Assembly (NCBI GenBank): GCA_963827725.1 | Contig: CAWHBM010000003.1 | Span: 124,001-188,000 of the forward strand | Reading direction: 5' to 3' | Length of the DNA: 64,000 bases | From: VAXT01 sp963827725 | GTDB taxonomy: Bacteria > Actinomycetota > Thermoleophilia > Gaiellales > Gaiellaceae | Program-made: the position numbers and the translations under genes | In this document: in pieces, positions 35,673 to 43,544 of the stretch | How the letters are laid out: each line of letters starts with the position of its first letter | How positions within the stretch are numbered: the stretch's first letter is position 1 | The notes under the pieces: generated by a model | What the model saw: only the letters and a program-made list of their open reading frames with translations | Told to the model about the DNA's origin: nothing | Databases searched by the model: none

Positions 35673-36494
35673 CTAGACGTCATGCCTCGTGGCCCAGCGG
35701 CGGATGCCGCCGATCGCAAGGAGCACAACGAGCGAGGCGACGAGCAGCACGACCGACACGGCCGCCGCGCCGGTGACGTTGTCGGACTCGATCTGCCCGA
35801 AGATGTAGACGGAGGCAACCTCCGTCTTGAACGGCTGGTTGCCCGAGATCAGGACGACGGCCCCAAACTCGCCGAGGGAGCGGGCGAACCCGAGCGCCGT
35901 GCCGGACAGGATCGCGGGGAAGAGGTTGGGAAAGACGACCCGCCTGAAGGTCTGCAACGGCGTTGCACCGAGCGACCGAGCCGCCTCTTCCATCTCGAGG
36001 TCGAGCTCGAGGAGCACCGGCTGGACGGTCCGGACGACGAACGGGAGCGTGACGAAGAGGAGGGCAAGGACCAGAGCCGTCGTCGTGTAGGCGACGTTCA
36101 CGCCGATCGGGCTCTTGGGCCCGTAGAGCGCGAGGAGCGTCAGCCCGGCGACGATCGTCGGCAGCGCGAACGGCAGGTCGATGAGCGCGTTGACGATGCT
36201 CTTGCCCGGAAAGGAGTCGCGAACGAGCACCCACGCGGTGATCGTCCCGACCACGGCGTTGACCAGGACGACCGCGAACGAGACCACAAACGTCACCTGG
36301 AGCGCGGCGACCGCCTGCGGGTTGGAGACCGCCTCCCAGAAGGCCTGTGCTCCGCCCTCGGTCGAGCGGAGCACGACCGCCGCCAGGGGAACGAGGACGA
36401 TGAGGCTGAGGTAGCCCATCGTCACACCGAGGCTCAGAGTCTCTGGGCCCCGGCGCTTGAGCGAACCCGCGGCCGGCTGGGCGACGCTACTCAA
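35673..36494 (-). CDS. cysT: Sulfate ABC transporter permease CysT
   Basis: 273 residues, six transmembrane segments. EAA loop EEAARSLGATPLQTFRRVVFP and FARSLGEFGAVVLISGNQP match CysT/CysU. TTG start at 36494 overlaps the sbp stop by 8 nt. Confidence 0.9.
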   Translation of the reverse strand: MSSVAQPAAGSLKRRGPETLSLGVTMGYLSLIVLVPLAAVVLRSTEGGAQAFWEAVSNPQAVAALQVTFVVSFAVVLVNAVVGTITAWVLVRDSFPGKSIVNALIDLPFALPTIVAGLTLLALYGPKSPIGVNVAYTTTALVLALLFVTLPFVVRTVQPVLLELDLEMEEAARSLGATPLQTFRRVVFPNLFPAILSGTALGFARSLGEFGAVVLISGNQPFKTEVASVYIFGQIESDNVTGAAAVSVVLLVASLVVLLAIGGIRRWATRHDV

Positions 36495-37485
36495 GCGCGG
36501 CCCCGACCTCTCGCTGGATCCCGGACATGATCCCGTCCTCCCGGTCGAAGAAGGTTTCCTGCACCTTGTCCCAGCCGCCGAGCGAGTCGATCGTGAAGAG
36601 CACCTGCGGCTGCGGGTACGTCGAGGCGTCGAGCAGGCTCGGAATCACCGAGCGGTAGCCCTTCTCGGCGAACACCTTCTGCGCCTGCTCGGAGCGGAGG
36701 AACTCGACGAATGCCGGCGCCTTGGCGTTGGAGTCCTTCGTGACCGCGATCGGGTTCTCGATCAGGATCGTCTCGTCCGGAATCACGTAGTCGAGCTCCT
36801 CGCCCTTCTGCTGGGCGGTGATCGCCTCGTTCTCGTACGCGAGGAGAACGTCGCCCTTACCGCCCGTGAAGGTCTGGAGCGACTCGCGCGCGCTCTTGTC
36901 CTGGACGGATACGTGTTTGAACAGCTCGCCGAGGTACTCGACCGCCTGCTCGTGAGTCTTGCCGAGCCTCTGCTGCGCGCCGTACGCGGCCATGACGTTC
37001 CAGCGGGCCCCTCCCGACGTAAACGGATTCGGCGTGATCACCTCGACGCCGTCCTCGATCAGGTCGTCCCAGGTCTTGATTCCCTTCGGGTTGCCTTTGC
37101 GGACTGCAAGGACGACCACGGAGTTGGTGACCATCCCTTCGTACTCGTCGTCTGCCCACCCCTCGTCCACGAGACCCGCCTCCACGAGGCGCTTGATGTC
37201 CGGTGCGAGCGAGAAGGCAAGGACGTCCGCCCGGAGCCCCGACTCCACGGCCCGGCTTTGCTCGCCGGAGCTGCCGTAGGACTGGTCGAACGTCACGCCC
37301 TCGCCCGCCGGCGTTTGGCCGAAGTCCTTCGTGAGCTCCTCGTACGCCTCGCGGGGCGTGGAGTACGAGACCAGAGTGAGCTTGTCGCCTTGTGCGCTCG
37401 CGGACGAGCCGCCACAGGCCGTCACGACGAGCATCAGAGCAAGCGGGACGAGTGCGAAAAGCAGGTGGCTTGGGCGGGGGGTCAC
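36487..37485 (-). CDS. sbp: Sulfate-binding lipoprotein Sbp
   Basis: 332 residues from GTG 37485, preceded at good spacing by GGAGAGG. Signal peptide with lipobox VVTAC near residue 26. Family motifs: LTLVSYSTPREAYEELTKDF, FDQSYGSSGEQSRAVESGL, VITPNPFTSGGARWNVMAAY. Captures sulfate outside and delivers it to CysTW. An ATG at 37500 would also give a signal peptide. First gene of the transporter operon, divergent from the Rrf2 regulator. Confidence 0.9.
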   Translation of the reverse strand: MTPRPSHLLFALVPLALMLVVTACGGSSASAQGDKLTLVSYSTPREAYEELTKDFGQTPAGEGVTFDQSYGSSGEQSRAVESGLRADVLAFSLAPDIKRLVEAGLVDEGWADDEYEGMVTNSVVVLAVRKGNPKGIKTWDDLIEDGVEVITPNPFTSGGARWNVMAAYGAQQRLGKTHEQAVEYLGELFKHVSVQDKSARESLQTFTGGKGDVLLAYENEAITAQQKGEELDYVIPDETILIENPIAVTKDSNAKAPAFVEFLRSEQAQKVFAEKGYRSVIPSLLDASTYPQPQVLFTIDSLGGWDKVQETFFDREDGIMSGIQREVGAALE

Positions 37486-37504
37486 GGCATTCCTCTCCAT
37501 ATTG

Positions 37505-37544
37505 TTGACAATGTCTACTGTTTCTGTAAACTTTCTCGACATTG
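37505..37544. promoter_or_regulatory. Shared sbp / Rrf2 control region
   Basis: Forward strand has TTGACA (37505-37510), a 16-bp spacer and TAAACT (37527-37532), a good promoter for the Rrf2 gene. Within it are arms CAATGTC (37509-37515) and GACATTG (37538-37544) and a small palindrome GTTTCTGTAAAC (37520-37531). These are candidate binding sites for the Rrf2 protein controlling both directions. Confidence 0.5.
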
Positions 37545-37589
37545 AACTCTAGGCGGAGGGGTCCTCATCCGTCAAATGGGAACTGTGCG

Positions 37590-38036
37590 ATGTGGGTTTC
37601 ACGCCGGACTGACTACGCGACTCGAGCCGTCCTCGCTTTGACGCTGGACGGCGGCGGCACCCTGAAGCTCGAGGAGCTGGCCGACCGGACCGGCGCCCCG
37701 CAGTCGGTGCTGGAGCAGGTGATGCCGACGCTGCGGACGGCGGGCATCGTCCGCTCGGAGCGCGGTCCGGCAGGCGGCTACCGGCTCAACAACCCTCCGG
37801 AGGAGATCACGCTGGAACGAGTCGTCCGCCTCTTCCAGGGCCAGCTCGCTCCGATCGGTTACGCGACGCGACGAAACCCCGACAGCTGCCCGAGGTTCGT
37901 CGCCGACTCACTCCGCGAGGCCTGGGGCGACGTGCGCGACGCAACGATCGAGATCCTCGAGGGCGTCACGTTCGCTGACCTCGCCAAGCAGGCTGGCGGA
38001 AAGTGGCGCGACGATTCGTCCGCCCTGGTTCCCTAG
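37590..38036 (+). CDS. Rrf2-family transcriptional regulator (CymR-like)
   Basis: 148 residues, winged helix. WVSRRTDYATRAVLALTLDG start, recognition region GAPQSVLEQVMPTLRTAGIVRSERG (given here as LEQVMPTLRTAGIV), wing GPAGGYRLN. Only one cysteine (DSCPRF), so no IscR-type Fe-S cluster; it fits the CymR/CysR group that senses sulfur status. Start ATG 37590. It sits between the two sulfur operons and overlaps the TSUP stop by 4 nt, the obvious candidate regulator of both. Confidence 0.8.
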   Translation: MWVSRRTDYATRAVLALTLDGGGTLKLEELADRTGAPQSVLEQVMPTLRTAGIVRSERGPAGGYRLNNPPEEITLERVVRLFQGQLAPIGYATRRNPDSCPRFVADSLREAWGDVRDATIEILEGVTFADLAKQAGGKWRDDSSALVP

Positions 38037-38908
38037 GAGGGCGCGACTCGAGCGTTGCGCCGCCTTAGCTCGATAACGACTGCCGCCGCGCCACCCAAGC
38101 CAAGAATTACCGGCACGAGGATCTCGTAGCCGGGCACCTCGAGCAGCCGCACTCCGCTCGCCGTGAGGACGACGCCGAGCCCAACACGTAGCGCGCCCTC
38201 CGGCAGCCGCACGGTCAGCCTGCTCCCGAGGAGCACCCCGGGAATCGATCCGAGCAGCAGCCAGGCCATCGCCGGGACATCGACGTTGCCGTGGAACAGA
38301 TGACTGATTCCCGCCACCCAAAGCAACGCCGCCGCGTGGAAGATGTCCGTGCCGACGATCTTTGCCGCGGTCAACGGGAAGACGAGCAGCATGACGAGCC
38401 CGAAGAACGTGCCGCTTCCGACCGAGGTCAACCCGACGATGAAGCCACCGCTCGCGCCGAGGGCAAGGCAGATCACACGCTGCCGATTCGTCAGCAGTAG
38501 CGGCGCATCGCTCGGCTGGACGCCGCGCTTGACGAACGTCTTGGCGAGAAACCCGAGGCCGCCCAGAATCAGCGCGGCGCCGATCACTTTCGCCGACAAC
38601 GACTCGACACCGCTTCCGTAGCGCTCTTCGAGCCAGTCGCCGACCTCGACGCCGACCAGCGAGAGCGGCGCCGAGCCGAGGAACATCCAGAACGTGATCC
38701 GCGCGTGGACCGTCCCTAGCCGCCGATGCCGGACGGCGCCGAAGCTCTTGAAGATGGCACCGTGAAGGATGTCGGTGCCGACGGCGAGCGTCGGTTTGAA
38801 GCCGAAGACGAGGATGAGGATCGGCGTCATCAGCGAGCCGCCACCCATCCCCGTCAACCCGACGAGCGCCCCGATCAGCAGGCCCGTGATCGAGAGCTGC
38901 CAGTCCAT
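38033..38908 (-). CDS. TSUP (TauE/SafE/CysZ-type) sulfur-compound permease
   Basis: 291 residues, eight or nine transmembrane helices in two halves, each with a glycine-rich loop: VGLTGMGGGSLMTP and VGLTSVGSGTFFGL. Members move sulfite, sulfate, sulfoacetate or other sulfonates; C. glutamicum CysZ imports sulfate and TauE-type proteins export sulfonates. ATG follows the Sat stop with no gap, so it is the last gene of the sulfur operon. Because an ABC sulfate importer is encoded nearby, export of sulfite or a sulfonate is an attractive alternative to import. Confidence 0.8.
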   Translation of the reverse strand: MDWQLSITGLLIGALVGLTGMGGGSLMTPILILVFGFKPTLAVGTDILHGAIFKSFGAVRHRRLGTVHARITFWMFLGSAPLSLVGVEVGDWLEERYGSGVESLSAKVIGAALILGGLGFLAKTFVKRGVQPSDAPLLLTNRQRVICLALGASGGFIVGLTSVGSGTFFGLVMLLVFPLTAAKIVGTDIFHAAALLWVAGISHLFHGNVDVPAMAWLLLGSIPGVLLGSRLTVRLPEGALRVGLGVVLTASGVRLLEVPGYEILVPVILGLGGAAAVVIELRRRNARVAPS

Positions 38909-40063
38909 CTACCGGTAGGCGTCGATCAGCACCTCGGCGACCTCGGGACGCGAGAACTCGACGGGCGGCAGCTCGCCGGCTTCGAGCAGCTCGCGAACCT
39001 TCGTTCCCGACAGGAAGACGTGGTCGTCGCCCCCATGCGGACATGTCTTCGGCGTGGCCATCGAGCCGCACGCCTTGCACCAGAAGGCGTGCTCGAAGAA
39101 CATCGGCTCGATCCCGAGCTCGTGCGGCTCGAACTCGTCGAAGATGAGCTGGGCGTCATAGGTGCCGTAGTAGTCGCCGACCCCGGCGTGGTCGCGGCCG
39201 ACGATGAAGTGCGAGCAGCCGAAGTTCTTGCGGCAGATCGCATGCCAGATCGCCTCGCGCGGCCCCGCGTAGCGCATCGCCGCCGGGAAGGCGGAGATCA
39301 CCACTCGGTCAGTCGGGTAGTAGCCCTCCAGCAGGACGCGGTAGCACTCGACTCGGGTTGCGGCCGGCACGTCGTCGGACTTCGTGTCGCCGACGAGCGG
39401 GTGGATGAGCAGGCCGTCGACGGTTTCCAGCGCGACCTTCGTCAGGTACTCGTGTGCCCGGTGGATCGGGTTCCGCGTCTGGAAGCCGACCACCCGGCGC
39501 CAACCCCGCTCCGCGAACGCGGCGCGCGTTTGCGCCGGGTCCATCGCGAGCTCAGGGAAGGCCGGCTCCGGCCTGTCGAAGACCGTGACCCGCCCAGCAA
39601 GGTAGAGCGGATGTTGCGCGAAGAGCCGCTCGACACCGGGGTGAGCCTCGTCCGTGGTGCGGAAGCAGTTCTCGGCCTCGCGCTGCCCGTCGTACTCGTA
39701 GACCTCGTCGACCTCGAGGACGGCCAGTGCGCGACCCTCCTCGTCGGCGAGGGCGACACGATCGCCCTCCGGAGCCTTCTCGACCGCCAGGCAGACCGGC
39801 AGCGCCCAGGGCAGGCCGTTCGCAAGGCGCATGTCCTCGACGACCCGCTCGTAGTCCTCGCGGCCCATGAAGCCTTCGAGCGGCGAGAGCGCACCCGAGG
39901 CGAGCATGTCCAGGTCGGACACCTCGCGCGAGGTCAGCGTGACCTGCTCGAGCGACTCGAGGTCGTCAGGGCGATCGCCGGTCCGGTCGACGAGCGTGCC
40001 ACCGTGCGGCTCGATCAGCGACTTGGCAACAGACTGTTGCAAGGTCTCGTTGGCGCCGGTCAC
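38909..40063 (-). CDS. sat: Sulfate adenylyltransferase (ATP sulfurylase)
   Basis: 384 residues. Converts sulfate and ATP to APS. Active-site motifs GFQTRNPIHRAHEYL, FIVGRDHAGVGDYYG and LSGTKVRE. Cysteines in FWCKACGSMATPKTCPHG form the zinc site of the homo-oligomeric (archaeal/sulfur-oxidiser style) Sat. GTG 40063 overlaps the cysC stop (GTGA). Odd: residues 6-15 (ETLQQSVAKS) come from the palindromic element at 40020-40048, just before the usual family start LIEPHGGTLVDR. Confidence 0.95.
   Translation of the reverse strand: MTGANETLQQSVAKSLIEPHGGTLVDRTGDRPDDLESLEQVTLTSREVSDLDMLASGALSPLEGFMGREDYERVVEDMRLANGLPWALPVCLAVEKAPEGDRVALADEEGRALAVLEVDEVYEYDGQREAENCFRTTDEAHPGVERLFAQHPLYLAGRVTVFDRPEPAFPELAMDPAQTRAAFAERGWRRVVGFQTRNPIHRAHEYLTKVALETVDGLLIHPLVGDTKSDDVPAATRVECYRVLLEGYYPTDRVVISAFPAAMRYAGPREAIWHAICRKNFGCSHFIVGRDHAGVGDYYGTYDAQLIFDEFEPHELGIEPMFFEHAFWCKACGSMATPKTCPHGGDDHVFLSGTKVRELLEAGELPPVEFSRPEVAEVLIDAYR
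40020..40048. repeat. In-frame palindromic element, copy 3
   Basis: 29-bp near-palindrome GACTTGGCAACAG-A-CTGTTGCAAGGTC plus TC, in the first codons of sat; encodes ETLQQSVAKS on the minus strand. Confidence 0.85.
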
Positions 40064-40611
40064 GCTGGCACCTCTTGCTCGACGAGCCCAAGCTCGGCGA
40101 GCTTGCCGAGGATTAGCTCGGCGCTCTCCTCGGGGGTCATGCTCTCGGTGTCGACCCGCAGCTCGGGGCTCGTCGGAGCCTCGTACGGATCGGAGACGCC
40201 GGTGAACTCCTTGATCTCTCCGGCGAAGGCCTTCGCGTAGAGCCCCTTCACGTCGCGCTCGGCGCACGCTTCGACGGAGGCGTCGATGTGCACCTCGACG
40301 AAACGGCCGAACTCCTCGACCATCTCGCGTGCCTTGGCCCGCGTCTCCTCGTAGGGCGAGATCGCCGACACGATGACGGCGCCTCCCTGCCGGGTGATCC
40401 GGGACGCCACCCAACCGACGCGCTCGATGTTCGTGTCGCGGTCCTCTTTCGAGAAGCCGAGCCCCTTCGAGAGATGCTGTCGGACGGCGTCGCCGTCGAG
40501 GTACTCGACGAGACGCCCGCGACGCTCGAGCTCGGGGCCGACGATCTCTGCGATCGTCGTCTTGCCGGCACCGGAGAGGCCGGTGAACCACAACGTGAAT
40601 CCGTCAGGCAT
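40060..40611 (-). CDS. cysC: Adenylylsulfate (APS) kinase
   Basis: 183 residues. Phosphorylates APS to PAPS. P-loop FTGLSGAGKTTIA at residues 9-21, YLDGDAVRQHL, GFSKEDRDTNIERVG and the lid segment KGLYAKAFAGEIKEFTGVSD. It overlaps cysH by 8 nt. Because CysH here has the cysteine pattern of an APS reductase, the PAPS may serve sulfation (for example the sulfotransferase at 13881) rather than reduction. Confidence 0.95.
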   Translation of the reverse strand: MPDGFTLWFTGLSGAGKTTIAEIVGPELERRGRLVEYLDGDAVRQHLSKGLGFSKEDRDTNIERVGWVASRITRQGGAVIVSAISPYEETRAKAREMVEEFGRFVEVHIDASVEACAERDVKGLYAKAFAGEIKEFTGVSDPYEAPTSPELRVDTESMTPEESAELILGKLAELGLVEQEVPA

Positions 40612-41272
40612 ACGTCTGTGTCTCCTTTAGTGGTGTGTTTTCGTGAATCCCGCACTCCAGCTTGTCCGAGCCCGCCCAGCGGCCGGCGCGCTCCTCCTCG
40701 TCCGCAGAGATCGGCCGGGTGCAGGGGATGCAGCCGATCGAGCGGTAACCCGCCTCGTGCAGCGGGTTGAAGGGGATGTCGTTGACCTTGATGTAGGCCC
40801 AGACGCGCTTCTCGTCCCAGTCGGCGAGCGGGTGCACCTTCCAGACGCCGTAGCGCTCCGACCACTGCAGCTTCGGCGTCTCCGCCCGGCTCGGTGACTG
40901 GTCGCGCCGGATGCCCGAGATCCAGGCGTCGTAGGGCTCGAGCGCGGCCAGCAGCGGCTCGACCTTCCGGATGTGGCAGCACCGGTCGGGGTCCCGCTCC
41001 CAGAGGTTCGGGCCTTCCTCGCGATGCTGCTCGGCCACCGTGATGATCGGATTCGAGATGAGCTCGAGCCCGTAGCGCTGGACGAGGCGGTCGCGCGTGT
41101 CATAGGTCTCGCGGAAGAAAAGCTGCGTGTCGAGCTCGATCACCGGCAGGCCGAGGCCGAGCTCGGAGACCATGTGCACGAGCACCGACGACTGCTTCTG
41201 CCACGAGCAGGTGAGGCAGAGCTTGTCGCCGTACTCGCCGTAGACCCAGACGAGCAGGTCCTCGGCGGACAT
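40604..41272 (-). CDS. cysH: Assimilatory APS reductase-type CysH
   Basis: 222 residues. Reduces APS (or PAPS) to sulfite. The Fe-S cysteine pattern DRCCHIRKVEPL ... SIGCIPCTRP marks the APS-reducing branch; catalytic ECGIH lies near the C-terminus. SGIRRDQSPSRAETP is the substrate loop. The ATG at 41272 cuts into a conserved helix: the codons just upstream (IDFET) fit the family but no start codon is found before a stop, and a 28-bp palindrome lies at 41298-41325. No sulfite reductase gene follows. Confidence 0.9.
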   Translation of the reverse strand: MSAEDLLVWVYGEYGDKLCLTCSWQKQSSVLVHMVSELGLGLPVIELDTQLFFRETYDTRDRLVQRYGLELISNPIITVAEQHREEGPNLWERDPDRCCHIRKVEPLLAALEPYDAWISGIRRDQSPSRAETPKLQWSERYGVWKVHPLADWDEKRVWAYIKVNDIPFNPLHEAGYRSIGCIPCTRPISADEEERAGRWAGSDKLECGIHENTPLKETQTYA

Positions 41273-41297
41273 CGTCTCGAAGTCGATTGATTGCTCG

Positions 41298-41325
41298 CCG
41301 GGGACAGGATTAATCCTGTCCCCGG
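41298..41325. repeat. 28-bp perfect palindrome between comA and cysH
   Basis: Perfect inverted repeat with half CCGGGGACAGGATT and no loop. Lies 2 bp after the comA stop and 25 bp upstream of the cysH ATG. Could be a dispersed REP-like element, or form an intra-operon hairpin at the mRNA level. Confidence 0.9.
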
Positions 41326-41327
41326 AG

Positions 41328-42077
41328 TTACTTGAGGCGGGCGCGCTCGTCAGGGAGGAGCACCTCCTTCAAGGTGTCGCCGCGAAGTCCGAGGCGCAGC
41401 GTCTCGAGTGGGATGACCTCGTCGGGCGAAATGTTTCCGAGGTTGACCGTGGGGCCGAACTCCTTCACGAACCAGGCCTGGGAGGCCTTCGAGGGAGCCT
41501 CGAAGACGAGGTCGTTGACGTCGATCGAATGGACGATCTCGTCGATCAGGCCGGTGCGCATCTCGCCGGTCGGCCGGAAGATCCCGGCGGTGCCGCTCTC
41601 CCGCGACTCCGTGATCACCTTCCACGCGCCGGCCTCGAGCTCTTCCTTGATCCATTGCACCCAGAGGTACGGAGCAAAGTTGACCTCCGTGTCCTTCGAG
41701 CCGACCTCGGAGAGGACGGTGAAGTCGCGGGCGAAGTCGGCGATCAGCTCGAGCTTCTCCTCGCGCGGCATCTCGACGGTTCCGTCGGAGATCTCGACGT
41801 GCGTGAGGCCGAGATCCGCGAGCCACCGCTTGTACTCGTCGACCTTCCCCTTGACGTAGACGACCTCGAAGAACGTCCCGCCGATCACGACGGGCTTCTC
41901 CTTCAGGACTTCGAGCTTTCGGCGCAGGTTCGGTGTGACGTACGCCGTCCCCCAGCCCAGCTTGACGATGTCGATGTAGAGCCCGGACGTCTCGAGGACG
42001 TCTTCCCAGGCGCGGGGGCCGAGCCCCTTGTCGAGGACGTGGGTCAGCCCTCCGGATCGCGGCTCAAAGTCCAGCAA
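41328..42077 (-). CDS. comA: Phosphosulfolactate synthase ComA
   Basis: 249 residues, the family length (archaeal ComA and Bacillus YitD are about 250). Catalyses sulfite plus phosphoenolpyruvate to (R)-2-phospho-3-sulfolactate. Family landmarks: YIDIVKLGWGTAYV, VIGGTFFEVVYVKGKVDEY, EISDGTVEMPREEKLELI, VLSEVGSKD, ESRESGTAGIF. TTG start at 42077 with GGAGGG five nt upstream; 14-nt overlap with the fumarase beta gene. In archaea it starts coenzyme M synthesis; in Bacillus it leads to sulfolactate in spores; in Xanthobacter to bacterial coenzyme M. Confidence 0.9.
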   Translation of the reverse strand: MLDFEPRSGGLTHVLDKGLGPRAWEDVLETSGLYIDIVKLGWGTAYVTPNLRRKLEVLKEKPVVIGGTFFEVVYVKGKVDEYKRWLADLGLTHVEISDGTVEMPREEKLELIADFARDFTVLSEVGSKDTEVNFAPYLWVQWIKEELEAGAWKVITESRESGTAGIFRPTGEMRTGLIDEIVHSIDVNDLVFEAPSKASQAWFVKEFGPTVNLGNISPDEVIPLETLRLGLRGDTLKEVLLPDERARLK

Positions 42078-42648
42078 TGAGTCCCTCCAGCTTCTTCGTC
42101 GCCTCGGTTTGGACGTCGTGATACATCGAGTTGCCGTGGGAGTCGATCCCCACCCAGAGAGGCCCGAAGTCCTTGACGCGGAACTTCCAGAGACACTCGG
42201 GCATGAGCTCTTCCCAGAGCACCTCTTCGATCGCCTCGATCTGTGTCGTCTCGAGCGCGGCCGCGCCGCCGACGAGCGCGAAGTAGACCATTCCGTACTT
42301 GGCCATCGGCTCGATCGCCTCGTCGGGCAGGCCTCCCTTGCCGGCGATCGCGCGCACGCCGTAGTCGCGTCCGAGCGGCTCGGTGAAGCGCACCATGCGC
42401 GCGCTCGTCGTCGTCCCGATGCACATCGGCTCGTACTTGCCGGGGCCGAGCTTGCGGACATTTGGGGCCGTATGCAGGAGAAAAGCGCCGTTCAGATCCA
42501 TCGGCGGCTCGACGCCCTCGTCGAAGATCCGCATCTGCGTCCGGTCGCGGATGCCGATGATGTGGCCATCGACCGTGACGAGATCTCCCGCGCGGAGCTT
42601 GCGGATGTCCTCCTCGGTCGCCGGAAATGTCAGCTTGTGCTCGGCCAT
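42064..42648 (-). CDS. Class I fumarase-type hydro-lyase, beta subunit
   Basis: 194 residues, length of the separate beta subunit of two-subunit fumarases/tartrate dehydratases. Motifs LRAGDLVTVDGHIIGIRDRTQMRI, quoted here in part as LVTVDGHIIGIRD, and GPTT-equivalent PMCIGTTTSARM, AGKGGLPDEAI, and WVGIDSHGNSMY. Works with the alpha subunit on malate/fumarate or a structural analogue. The ATG overlaps the alpha stop by one base. Confidence 0.9.
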   Translation of the reverse strand: MAEHKLTFPATEEDIRKLRAGDLVTVDGHIIGIRDRTQMRIFDEGVEPPMDLNGAFLLHTAPNVRKLGPGKYEPMCIGTTTSARMVRFTEPLGRDYGVRAIAGKGGLPDEAIEPMAKYGMVYFALVGGAAALETTQIEAIEEVLWEELMPECLWKFRVKDFGPLWVGIDSHGNSMYHDVQTEATKKLEGLIAGL

Positions 42649-43544
42649 CAGAATTCTCGGTCGAAGTCGACGAGGCCTTCTGCGGTCACGTGCGCGCTCG
42701 CCCGGCGGGCGGCCCAGCACTGGTAGTTGACCGCGACCGGGTTCAGGGTCATGTGCGTGTCCGCGTGCTCGATGTGGCACTGGAGGACAGTGACGTCGCC
42801 GCCTAGGCCCATCGGGCCGATGCCGGTCTGGTTCAGGAGGTCGTAGAGCTCCTCCTCGAGCTTCGCCACGTGCGGATCCGAATTGCGAGTGCCGACCGGC
42901 CGGGCGATCGCCTCCTTCGCGAGGTACATCGCGTAGTCGGCCGAGCCACCGATCCCGACGCCGACGATCCCCGGCGGGCAGGGCTTGCCGCCGGCGCCGA
43001 CGATCGACTCGAGGACGAACTGCTTGATCCCCTTCACGCCGTCGGCGGGGACACACATCTTGAGGAAGCTCATGTTCTCGGAGCCCGATCCCTTCGGGAC
43101 GCACTTGACGTCGAGGCCGTCCCAGTCGGGGATGAACTCCCAGTGCACGATCGGCAGGCGGTAGCCCGTGTTGGGCCCGGTGTTCTCGCGCGTGATCGTG
43201 TGGACGGCGTTCGAGCGGAGCGGCGTGTCGATCGTCGCTCGCTCGGTGCCGACCTTCAAGGCGTCGTAAATATTGGCCGGATGCAGGGGAAAATGCTCGC
43301 CGACGCGGCACGTGTAAACGGCGATGCCCGTGTCCTGGCAGACGATGTTGTTCTCGCGCTCGGCGACGTCCACGTTCTTGGCGATCGTCTCCAGCACGCG
43401 ACGGCCCGGCACCGAGGTCTCCCGCTCGAGAGCGGCCGCGAGCGCGTCTCGGAGGTCCTGCGGGATGTCCTTGAGCGCCCAGACGTACAGGTGCGCCGCC
43501 GCGTCCTCGACGGTCTGACGGAGGTCGACCGCGACGAGGCTCAT
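42648..43544 (-). CDS. Class I fumarase-type hydro-lyase, alpha (Fe-S) subunit
   Basis: 298 residues. Oxygen-sensitive [4Fe-4S] hydro-lyase subunit. Cluster cysteines are expected in NIVCQDTGIAVYTC near residue 67, FLKMCVPADG and KPCPPGIVGVGIGG; the substrate region includes KGSGSENMSF. This family interconverts malate/fumarate, tartrate/oxaloacetate and mesaconate analogues, so the substrate cannot be fixed from motifs. ATG 43544 overlaps the flavoprotein stop (ATGA) and the gene is two steps from comA in the same operon. Confidence 0.9.
   Translation of the reverse strand: MSLVAVDLRQTVEDAAAHLYVWALKDIPQDLRDALAAALERETSVPGRRVLETIAKNVDVAERENNIVCQDTGIAVYTCRVGEHFPLHPANIYDALKVGTERATIDTPLRSNAVHTITRENTGPNTGYRLPIVHWEFIPDWDGLDVKCVPKGSGSENMSFLKMCVPADGVKGIKQFVLESIVGAGGKPCPPGIVGVGIGGSADYAMYLAKEAIARPVGTRNSDPHVAKLEEELYDLLNQTGIGPMGLGGDVTVLQCHIEHADTHMTLNPVAVNYQCWAARRASAHVTAEGLVDFDREF

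Noticed and set aside
42064..43544. L-tartrate dehydratase instead of fumarase-type enzyme
   Set aside because: Cannot be excluded by motifs, but no tartrate transporter or regulator is nearby; kept as generic class I hydro-lyase.
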